Below are positions 24,912 to 30,343 of a DNA stretch of 45,666 nucleotides, in pieces; the stretch's first letter is position 1; each line of letters starts with the position of its first letter. The notes below the pieces were generated by a model, which ran no database searches, was not told the DNA's origin, and worked only from the letters and a program-made list of their open reading frames with translations. The position numbers were made by a program, and so were the translations under genes. This DNA comes from a virus, in the IMG/VR virus record IMGVR_UViG_3300032092_000060, positions 1 through 45,666 of that record; one strand, given 5' to 3'.

Positions 24912-25132
24912 AGTGGTTCCTCTGTGTTTACGCCTGTGACTTGCTTGAGCAGCCACACAGGCCATTGTTTGTTGCCGTTAGCATCGATGGTTTTGCCCCC
25001 ACAGAATGCCCGCTCAAGGTCACCCTCAAGCGCAGCGATATACGATACGGGATCATCCTGCAAGTCGAGGACATCCCTGTCGTAGGACTGCATAAAAATA
25101 GCAGCAGTCATAAGTTGCGCGTCTCTCATCAT
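24881..25132 (-). CDS. 83-residue hypothetical protein ahead of the regulator
   Basis: ATG at 25132 with GGAGTTGA upstream. The sequence is acidic with a conserved-looking end (WPVWLLKQVTGVNTEEPLWETLEL). It overlaps the MarR-like gene by 31 bp. Function is unknown. Confidence 0.65.
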   Translation of the reverse strand: MMRDAQLMTAAIFMQSYDRDVLDLQDDPVSYIAALEGDLERAFCGGKTIDANGNKQWPVWLLKQVTGVNTEEPLWETLELTAI

Positions 25133-25244
25133 TCAACTCCTAGTGTTCGGCCTGTTCTACGCTCCTATTTACAGGCTCTCTGCTTCAATCCCCGCTCGAC
25201 CATCGGTCAGTGTGAGCGCGGGGTTTCATTAGTGGCCGTCTAGA

Positions 25245-25263
25245 CCAAGAGTTAATCTCTTGG
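25245..25263. promoter_or_regulatory. Perfect inverted repeat, possible operator
   Basis: CCAAGAG and CTCTTGG flank five AT-rich bases, a 7-bp dyad just downstream of the 60-residue gene and upstream of the regulator-integrase operon. It has no T-tract. A GC-rich imperfect hairpin follows at about 25189-25223. MarR proteins bind such dyads, so an operator is plausible. Confidence 0.4.
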
Positions 25264-25268
25264 CAAGC

Positions 25269-25451
25269 TCAAGAATAATTTGCGCGTCCTGCATAAAAGT
25301 TCAGGAGCTTGCCGTGGTCCAAGAGCAGTCTAGTGAGGACCTCCTTGCTCACCTTGATCTGTCTAGTGTTGTCTCTTGCGCCGTTCACCTCGCCCCATAG
25401 GTGATCCATGTCGTCTGAGGTGGCGACAGTGTCGATGAGTTGCCTAGCCAT
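25269..25451 (-). CDS. 60-residue early hypothetical protein
   Basis: ATG at 25451 follows GGGAGG. The product, MARQLIDTVATSDDMDHLW..., has a helical, mildly basic second half. No family recognised. Confidence 0.65.
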   Translation of the reverse strand: MARQLIDTVATSDDMDHLWGEVNGARDNTRQIKVSKEVLTRLLLDHGKLLNFYAGRANYS

Positions 25452-25464
25452 TGCGGCCTCCCTG

Positions 25465-25632
25465 TTAGATTAAGCCAGCCTTGCGGAGTTGATCCTCAAG
25501 ACCTGTCGGTTCCCACGTAACCTCATCAGTCACAGGGTGACGCTTGATCAGGTGCGCTTGTTCGAGACGAGACCAATCGGGTTGGAGGATCCCAGCGTAT
25601 CGCTGTTTGATGGTTCGGAGCGATGTCTTCAC
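25465..25632 (-). CDS. 55-residue early hypothetical protein with GTG start
   Basis: GTG at 25632 with GGAG upstream, overlapping the preceding stop (GTGA). The product MKTSLRTIKQRYAGILQPDW... is basic and helical with two Trp residues. No function assigned. Confidence 0.65.
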   Translation of the reverse strand: MKTSLRTIKQRYAGILQPDWSRLEQAHLIKRHPVTDEVTWEPTGLEDQLRKAGLI

Positions 25633-25832
25633 TTGCTCTCCTCCGCAAGGTATGCAGCCCAGATGTCGCGGGCTTCAGGCGTGTAGTTGCCAAACTTGAT
25701 GCCCATCTGGGCCATCTTGATGCGGGCAGACTTGGACTTAGTCTCGCGGCGCATCTGCGCGATGAACTCTTGCGCTTCCGTGGCGGTCTGGGGCGGGCGG
25801 CACGGGCGCAGTGAGGTAATCTTCGTCTTCAT
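25629..25832 (-). CDS. 67-residue early hypothetical protein
   Basis: ATG 25832 follows AAAGGAG. The N-terminus is basic (MKTKITSLRPCRPP), followed by an Ala/Lys-rich helix and NYTPEARDIWAAYLAEESK. It overlaps the next gene by 4 bp. No family recognised. Confidence 0.65.
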   Translation of the reverse strand: MKTKITSLRPCRPPQTATEAQEFIAQMRRETKSKSARIKMAQMGIKFGNYTPEARDIWAAYLAEESK

Positions 25833-25886
25833 ACTGGTACTCCTTTGCAGATGAATGTGATTGACCAGAGGGTGAGGAGGAACAGT

Positions 25887-26051
25887 CTAATCAGCGGAGG
25901 CATAGCGGTGTCCCTCCACTATGTACTTGCCTTCCCTCCGCACCATCCGAATGGCTGTGTCATAGGCCATAGGATCATAAGTCATTAGGGTGCGGAGCTT
26001 GAACTCCACAGCCTCAAGGTAGGTGTTGAACTCCATGTAGATGTGGATCAT
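25887..26051 (-). CDS. 54-residue early hypothetical protein
   Basis: ATG 26051 follows AAAAGGT. The product MIHIYMEFNTYLEAVEFKL... ends REGKYIVEGHRYASAD. It is clearly separated from its neighbours, and its stop lies 54 bp before the next ATG. Confidence 0.6.
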   Translation of the reverse strand: MIHIYMEFNTYLEAVEFKLRTLMTYDPMAYDTAIRMVRREGKYIVEGHRYASAD

Positions 26052-26064
26052 GTTTCTTTACCTT

Positions 26065-26142
26065 TTACTTGCTAACTTGGTGGAGTGCCATCACAGCGAT
26101 GGCGATGAGGGAGATGACGGCGCAGATGATGAGCTGGTTCAT
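26065..26142 (-). CDS. 25-residue single-pass membrane peptide
   Basis: ATG 26142 opens MNQLIICAVISLIAIAVMAL followed by HQVSK. It is almost entirely one transmembrane helix with a basic end. It starts three bases after the preceding gene. Tiny early phage membrane peptides often block host functions or superinfection, but nothing in the sequence proves that here. Confidence 0.5.
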   Translation of the reverse strand: MNQLIICAVISLIAIAVMALHQVSK

Positions 26143-26144
26143 GC

Positions 26145-26564
26145 TCAGATGACCCCATAGGCAGAGACCCTGCGGTCAGGGCAGAGGTAGGCGCAGCGTG
26201 AGGCACGGACGGGCGCGCCTGTGGCTACATCAGTGAACGTGCCCCCCTTGTAGGGATTGTAGGTGACCCCCACAGAGGCACCGCCCTCTTCCATGTTGAG
26301 GTCAAACAAGGTCTTGTCCCCGCAGAGCTTGTGTGCCCTCCAATCGGTCCCTGTCCAGCTTTCGAGGATACCCACGGCCCCAGCGTGGACGTTCTTCTTC
26401 TTCTTCTTCAGGACACGCTGACGTCCAGCTTCGCTGACCTTCCACTCGACACAGGCGAGGTCGACATACTCAGCATGACCGATAACACGGCCCCTCGACG
26501 GCCCCGTCAGGGCCTTGATGGACCAGCATTTGCGATGAAGGTTCCAGTAAACGAAAACACGCAT
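26145..26564 (-). CDS. 139-residue early protein
   Basis: Begins MRVFVYWNLHRKCWSIKAL, suggesting a beta-sheet core, and carries a run of five lysines in the middle (VLKKKKKNVHAG) followed by GILESW. It ends RASRCAYLCPDRRVSAYGVI. I do not recognise a named family. Position among early genes suggests host takeover or self-protection. Confidence 0.7.
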   Translation of the reverse strand: MRVFVYWNLHRKCWSIKALTGPSRGRVIGHAEYVDLACVEWKVSEAGRQRVLKKKKKNVHAGAVGILESWTGTDWRAHKLCGDKTLFDLNMEEGGASVGVTYNPYKGGTFTDVATGAPVRASRCAYLCPDRRVSAYGVI

Positions 26565-26649
26565 GGTAAGTTTCTCCTAGTTGGTTGTGTAAGTTGACAG
26601 GGTCGGAACGGCTGATCCTAGGGGTGAGATTGTTGAAATAGTGGGATGA

Positions 26650-26946
26650 TTAGTAAACGCCTAGACGGGTAAGCTGGGCACGGTCCTTATCGGCACCTAC
26701 CTCCCACGTGCTGTGCTGGGCTGCCACCCATGCCTCACACTGAGCGTAGAATTCGCGCTGTTCCGGCGTCATGAAGATCATGTGGCCCATGCCTACCTTG
26801 TAGGGATTGCAGCGCATCATTGCAGCTTGCCAGAAGATTGCTTCGTCAGTTCCCATAGGTGGGCAAGCGGCCTTGAGATGACCCTTGCGAGGTCCCCGTG
26901 TTGAGAATGCTTTCACCTTGGCTTGTTCAATGCGTTCCGTGTTCAT
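26650..26946 (-). CDS. 98-residue early hypothetical protein
   Basis: MNTERIEQAKVKAF..., then CPPMGTDEAIFWQAAMMRCNPYKVGMGHMIFM and EFYAQCEAWVAAQHS. Rich in Met, Cys and aromatic residues. An 85-bp gap without a gene follows it. No family recognised. Confidence 0.65.
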   Translation of the reverse strand: MNTERIEQAKVKAFSTRGPRKGHLKAACPPMGTDEAIFWQAAMMRCNPYKVGMGHMIFMTPEQREFYAQCEAWVAAQHSTWEVGADKDRAQLTRLGVY

Positions 26947-26961
26947 ATGACTAATCTCCGC

Positions 26962-27117
26962 TTACGTGTCGTTGGTTTTATCGGCCTCTAGGGCCTTGAA
27001 AAACTGAGCCATTGCGTGAGGCGTGGGGAAGCGCACATGCTCCCCGTCAATCCATCCGCCATGCTGCTTGATAAGACGGGCGATAGCGTCACCCTTCCGC
27101 TTGAGGTCAGAGCGCAT
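26962..27117 (-). CDS. 51-residue early hypothetical protein
   Basis: ATG 27117 follows GAGGCCACCC. The product MRSDLKRKGDAIARLIKQHGG... has a charged N-terminal helix and a GGWIDGEHVRFPTPHAMAQFF core. No family recognised. Confidence 0.6.
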   Translation of the reverse strand: MRSDLKRKGDAIARLIKQHGGWIDGEHVRFPTPHAMAQFFKALEADKTNDT

Positions 27118-27125
27118 GGGTGGCC

Positions 27126-27239
27126 TCACAACTTGATGTCGAATGCGAGAAGGACCAGCTTTAGTGGTGTCACTTTAGCGATGAATTGAGAGCCGATCAT
27201 TGCGGCAAGACCAGCGGCCAGCATGAGCTTAGAGAGCAT
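27126..27239 (-). CDS. 37-residue membrane peptide
   Basis: ATG 27239 follows AGGG eight bases away. The product is MLSKLMLAAGLAAMIGSQF, then KVTPLKLVLLAF and DIKL: one transmembrane helix plus a second short hydrophobic stretch. It overlaps the end of the previous gene by 11 bp. Longer upstream starts in the same frame clash with that gene. Confidence 0.5.
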   Translation of the reverse strand: MLSKLMLAAGLAAMIGSQFIAKVTPLKLVLLAFDIKL

Positions 27240-27423
27240 GAGCGTATCCCTCAAATCCGGCGTTGCTATAGACCGCCACAGCGAACCCGTAGCATGTCGG
27301 ATCATGCCTCTCCTGCTTCGTCCATACACGGGCGCGATAGCCCCAACGGCGCACCACACTGGCAAGCTTTTCCGCGTTGCTACGGTTGATGTAGAGCTCA
27401 GGCTTTTCGACTACTGAAAACAT
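27229..27423 (-). CDS. 64-residue early hypothetical protein
   Basis: ATG 27423 follows AGAGGA. MFSVVEKPELYINRSNAEKL... then RRWGYRARVW suggests a small alpha-beta fold. Unknown function. Confidence 0.65.
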   Translation of the reverse strand: MFSVVEKPELYINRSNAEKLASVVRRWGYRARVWTKQERHDPTCYGFAVAVYSNAGFEGYAHAL

Positions 27424-27569
27424 TTTAGTATTCCTCTGTTGCTGTTATCATGGGCTGGCTTGCCCCAATGCCACCCGATGCTAGACCGGATGGCAGTAGA
27501 GTTTCCCGCTTGTGAGATGGTTAGGACACAGTAGCCGCGCGATTGGTGCTCATACGTCCAGTCCCTCAA
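27411..27569 (-). CDS. Possible 52-residue protein with TTG start
   Basis: The frame from TTG 27569 reads MRDWTYEHQSRGYCVLTISQ... and overlaps both neighbouring genes slightly. There is no Shine-Dalgarno. The gap between the genes would otherwise be empty for about 126 bp. Confidence 0.35.
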   Translation of the reverse strand: MRDWTYEHQSRGYCVLTISQAGNSTAIRSSIGWHWGKPAHDNSNRGILKCFQ

Positions 27570-27729
27570 TCTTATCGATTGAGAAGGTATAGGCATGACG
27601 CTGACGTTCCTCCACAATGGAACGGACCTCGTCGTACGAGGAAGCATATACCCGCTCCACATAACGCTTAGGAACGTCATTGTGGAAATACTGGATGGTA
27701 GCAGTCACATAGCAGAGCTTAGGGAGCAT
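27550..27729 (-). CDS. 59-residue early hypothetical protein
   Basis: ATG 27729 follows GAGGAACACAACC. The product begins MLPKLCYVTATIQYFHNDVP and has a basic, aromatic core (RQRHAYTF). It is preferred over the longer ORF in another frame because of the ribosome-binding site. Confidence 0.65.
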   Translation of the reverse strand: MLPKLCYVTATIQYFHNDVPKRYVERVYASSYDEVRSIVEERQRHAYTFSIDKIEGLDV

Positions 27730-27769
27730 GGTTGTGTTCCTCTGTGTGTTATTTGATGGGCCTCATCAG

Positions 27770-27817
27770 TCTCCGCATGACGGAGAGACTAGGGACATGA
27801 GCCCCTAGTTTCGGCCT
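27770..27817 (-). other. Hairpin element A downstream of the GP88 gene
   Basis: Right after the GP88 stop, CGAAAC is followed by stem ACTAGGG/CCCTAGT around the loop GCTCATGT (27788-27809). A second hairpin follows (TCTCCG/CGGAGA, 27770-27786). No T-tract. It shares layout and much sequence with element B at 28632-28653, with paired base changes in the stem. Confidence 0.7.
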
Positions 27818-27830
27818 AGTTGTGGGATGG

Positions 27831-28574
27831 TTAGTCGATAACAAAGCCCGATGTGTCCTGCTTAGCCTTACCCTTGGCGTACAGAGCGACCACATGGCCG
27901 CCCTGAGGGTCAAGGAAGCGCATGTCTGTCTTGTCTCCGTCCACCACATCGCCACCCTTGGCAAGCAAGGCATCAACGCGGGCGCGGTTCCTGAACACAA
28001 TAGCCATGTTAGCCTTGTTTTCCCGCATCCGCGCCATGACCTCACGGGCGAAATCAGGATTAGCCTCACTGTAGCTCAGTGTCAGCGAATAGTTGCTGGG
28101 CAGGGCCTTATCCACCCGCGTGTAAATCTTCGTATAGTCATAGAACTGGACCTCAGGGAACGCGGCCATGAGAGAGGCATGGCGCATCCCGTTACGCTCA
28201 ACAGGATGACCCTTCTCCCACATGATATCACTAGTGCCGTTGAGGCGAACGCAAGGCTTGATCCCCTTGCGCTTGCCGTACGCTACGAAACGTTCAAGAT
28301 CATCCACAAGCTGCGCGAGGAAGGCCGCGCGCTCTGTCATGTATTGCTTCGTCTTGCGAACACGTGCCGCCTGTACAGAGTTCATAGCGCCGCGTCCTGC
28401 CGTGTTAAGACAGCCCTGCCAGCAAGCTGCCAAAGCTGCCATGCTGCACACATTGCCCACACCCGCCTGTGTGAATGGTGCGAGATACATGATGGCAGTC
28501 TCGAATGCGTCCCCGTCACCCTTAACGGTCTTAGCGTTATTGCCGCTGATGATAAGCTTTCCCTTGTAGGCCAT
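27831..28574 (-). CDS. GP88-family early protein
   Basis: 247 residues from ATG 28574. The family pattern is clear: AIMYLAPF, then CSMAALAACWQGCLNTAGRGAMNSVQAARVRKTKQY and KPCVRLNGTSDI. A Cys-rich part may bind metal. The GP88 (phage gene product 88) family is widespread, but its function is not known to me. An upstream extension to 28877 in the same frame runs through a hairpin and a different gene and is rejected. It is flanked on both sides by related hairpins. Confidence 0.8.
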   Translation of the reverse strand: MAYKGKLIISGNNAKTVKGDGDAFETAIMYLAPFTQAGVGNVCSMAALAACWQGCLNTAGRGAMNSVQAARVRKTKQYMTERAAFLAQLVDDLERFVAYGKRKGIKPCVRLNGTSDIMWEKGHPVERNGMRHASLMAAFPEVQFYDYTKIYTRVDKALPSNYSLTLSYSEANPDFAREVMARMRENKANMAIVFRNRARVDALLAKGGDVVDGDKTDMRFLDPQGGHVVALYAKGKAKQDTSGFVID

Positions 28575-28631
28575 TGTCGGTCTCCATCGTGTTTGTTGTT
28601 TTGGTCTCGTCAGTAGAAGAAACACTCCTAG

Positions 28632-28658
28632 ACATGGGACAAGTGCCCCATGTTTCGA
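28632..28658 (-). other. Hairpin element B upstream of the GP88 gene
   Basis: CGAAAC is followed by stem ACATGGG/CCCATGT with loop GCACTTGT (28632-28653), ten bases after the stop of the preceding gene. Compared with element A the stem bases differ in pairs, so pairing is kept. No T-tract follows. Confidence 0.7.
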
Positions 28659-28662
28659 CCTG

Positions 28663-28863
28663 TTAGCGATTGGAATTCGCACCGTATGTAACGTCATTGC
28701 CATCGATATCGACCGTGCCCGGTACAATCCAGACAGACCACGAAGGACTGGAACCGGGCCTCTTGTACGGGTCTCGCACATACAGATTGTTGATGACTGG
28801 ATGCGATGCAGTCCATCCCACGTATTCCTGCACTTTTGAGGAACCATAATATTTAATGACCAT
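28663..28863 (-). CDS. 66-residue first early protein
   Basis: ATG 28863 follows GGAGAG. The product MVIKYYGSSKVQEYVGW... contains RKRPGSSPSWSVWIVPG-type residues (PYKRPGSSPSWSVWIVPGTVDIDG), a predicted beta protein. It is the first gene after the non-coding terminal region, where T7 has host-takeover genes. No family recognised. Confidence 0.65.
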   Translation of the reverse strand: MVIKYYGSSKVQEYVGWTASHPVINNLYVRDPYKRPGSSPSWSVWIVPGTVDIDGNDVTYGANSNR

Positions 28864-29175
28864 GTCATGCTCTCCACTTTTGTGATTGTTTCGACCCTGC
28901 TAGGCCATCGTCAGGCGGTCAGCATTAGACCGCGACAATCACCAGCAAGAGGTCACCCGCGTTTGTTAGACATGCGCCGTTGTGACTTGCGCCGGGATAG
29001 TTCCGGCTTAGGTGATACAGAGGGAATTGATCGGGCCTTGCCTCAGGTCCGCCCCTTCCGCCGGAATGCCGCACTGGATCAAGTAAGCTTGCGCTGCCAG
29101 TGACGGGCCTTGCGTCTTGGGCCTCTGTAGTGGTGCGTTGTTTTCGTCTCGCAATGACGTTTCGTCTATGCCCTA

Positions 29176-29204
29176 AGAATAGGATCATCCCACATCTAAT
29201 GCAA
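29176..29204 (-). promoter_or_regulatory. Candidate host sigma70-type early promoter
   Basis: TTGCAT, a 17-bp spacer and TATTCT on the minus strand, with a T-rich tract upstream (29205-29216). It lies about 300 bp before the first early gene, which the host RNA polymerase must transcribe before the phage polymerase is made. Confidence 0.55.
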
Positions 29205-29210
29205 ACAAAA

Positions 29211-29238
29211 AAAATAACAGGTAGCAACTATTTTACAA
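29211..29238 (-). promoter_or_regulatory. Second candidate host promoter
   Basis: TTGTAA, a 16-bp spacer and TATTTT on the minus strand, immediately upstream of the first candidate. Several strong early promoters in series are normal in T7. This one is the weaker match. Confidence 0.35.
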
Positions 29239-29280
29239 GCCACTGAAATCATTGGGGCGATAGGTAAAGAATGTTATTGC

Positions 29281-29640
29281 GAGCGATGTGGTCTAGCGTG
29301 TCACTGGTGTGGAGCGATGTGGTCTAGCGTGTCACTGGCGTGTCACTGGTGTGCAGTGATGTGGGCCTGGTGTGTACCTGGTGTGGAGCGATGTGGTCTA
29401 GCGTGTCACTGGCGTGGAGCGATGTGGTCTAGCGTGTCACTGGTGTGGAGTGATGTGGAGCAGCGATGGTGGAGCGATGGTGCAGCGATGTGGAGCGATG
29501 TGGAGCGATGGCGCAGGGATGTGGTCTAGCGTGTCACTGGTGTGGAGCGATGGTGCAGTGATGTGGTCTAGCGTGTCACTGGTGTGGAGCGATGGCGCAG
29601 GGATGTGGTCTAGCGTGTCACTGGTGTGGAGCGATGTGAC
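29281..29640. repeat. Tandem-repeat array of 31- and 42-bp units
   Basis: Units begin GAGCGATGTGGTCTAGCG and end TGTCACTGGTGTG. Four 31-bp-type units come first, then shorter GAGCGATG pieces, then three 42-bp units with an inserted GCGCAGGGAT-type segment. Units of 31 bp break any reading frame. Resembles the short repeats that flank T7's terminal repeat in position, not in sequence. Confidence 0.85.
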
Positions 29641-29690
29641 GGTAGACCGAAAACGACAGGTTGCCACAAAGGCAAGCAGGACATCCCAGC

Positions 29691-29722
29691 GGAACACAGC
29701 GGGACACAGCGGAACACAGCGG
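29691..29722. repeat. Short 10-bp tandem repeat
   Basis: Three copies of GGAACACAGC, the middle one GGGACACAGC, plus a final GG, just beside the larger array. Confidence 0.8.
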
Positions 29723-30058
29723 TCCACCATCACGTGGTAAGAGAGCACCAATCTCTTTGCCCCCAGCAATTTCAATGGGTTGGCGCAGGGAAACATGCCG
29801 TGCATTACGGGTGTTTGCGTGTCCTGCGAGGGTGGCACGGGGGGGCGGCCAGCGCGGCGCTTCAATCGATACCACTTCAGATATCTACAGTAAACATTGG
29901 ACCCCCCATCAGTGACACTGTAGTCCCCCATCAGTCCACCTAGCTCGCCTCGCGGCTTGCCTGTACTATCAAGGTCTGTCTATGCTTGACCTTCCTAGTG
30001 TACACTTTAGTAGACTTAACTACTCTTAAGTGGTATTTAGTGGTTCCTAAGTCTTTAG

Positions 30059-30287
30059 CTATAGGGTCCCTCTTTACTATCACTCTCTTACCCATCTCTG
30101 GTCTCCCACAAGACTATGGTCTATAGTCCACTATAGTCACACTCCAGCCTGGTTCCTTGTTAGCTATAGTCCTCTATAGTGTATCTAGAGTGTTTTCCTT
30201 AGAGGGGGAGAGGGAGGGTGCATCTCTGGTCTCCCTCTTCCTAGTCATCTAGGGATGCCACTCCAGTGCCACTATAGTTATCTATAG
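30059..30287. repeat. Cluster of paired CTATAG hexamers
   Basis: CTATAG occurs seven times (starts 30059, 30121, 30131, 30164, 30174, 30272, 30282). Six form three pairs with starts exactly 10 bp apart and the form CTATAGTNNWCTATAG. The hexamer is its own reverse complement. About one copy per 4 kb is expected by chance. Confidence 0.85.
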
Positions 30288-30324
30288 AGTGGGCTGGTCA
30301 GTGGAACTCTATTCCCCGTTCCCG

Positions 30325-30340
30325 TTATATGGGGGACAAG
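30325..30340 (-). promoter_or_regulatory. Candidate phage promoter after the large terminase gene (phiOR-like position)
   Basis: The sense strand reads CTTGTCCCCCATATAA then CGGGAAC, three bases after the terminase stop. It points into the terminal region, as T7's phiOR does at the right end, where it is linked to packaging and replication. Confidence 0.6.
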
Positions 30341-30343
30341 TTG

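Larger units (their letters stand above)
28864..30343. other. Non-coding terminal region, probable physical genome end
   Basis: About 1.5 kb with no gene I trust. In transcription order it lies between large terminase and the first early gene, the place of T7's genome ends. It contains a candidate phage promoter, CTATAG pairs, short direct repeats, a 360-bp tandem-repeat array and host-type promoters. The stretch 29641-30058 otherwise holds only a 10-bp repeat and small palindromes. The true terminal repeat cannot be set without read data. Confidence 0.6.

Noticed and set aside
24895-24920. T7-promoter-like CACTATGGGAGA on the minus strand
   Set aside because: It is the ribosome-binding site and start codon of the MarR-like gene; the resemblance is explained by that.
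28925-29074. 49-codon minus-strand frame downstream of the host promoters
   Set aside because: Only a GTG without Shine-Dalgarno could start it. Its end reads like a protein, but support is too thin to list.
29281-29640. CRISPR array
   Set aside because: Repeats are contiguous with no unique spacers and no cas genes.
29437-29931. 164-codon minus-strand frame through the repeat array
   Set aside because: It follows only the 42-bp units. The 31-bp units break the frame, there is no ribosome-binding site, and the protein is low complexity.
30001-30050. T3-promoter-like CTACTAAAG on the minus strand
   Set aside because: The match is short and one base out of spacing. The 16-mer family is a better candidate for this phage.
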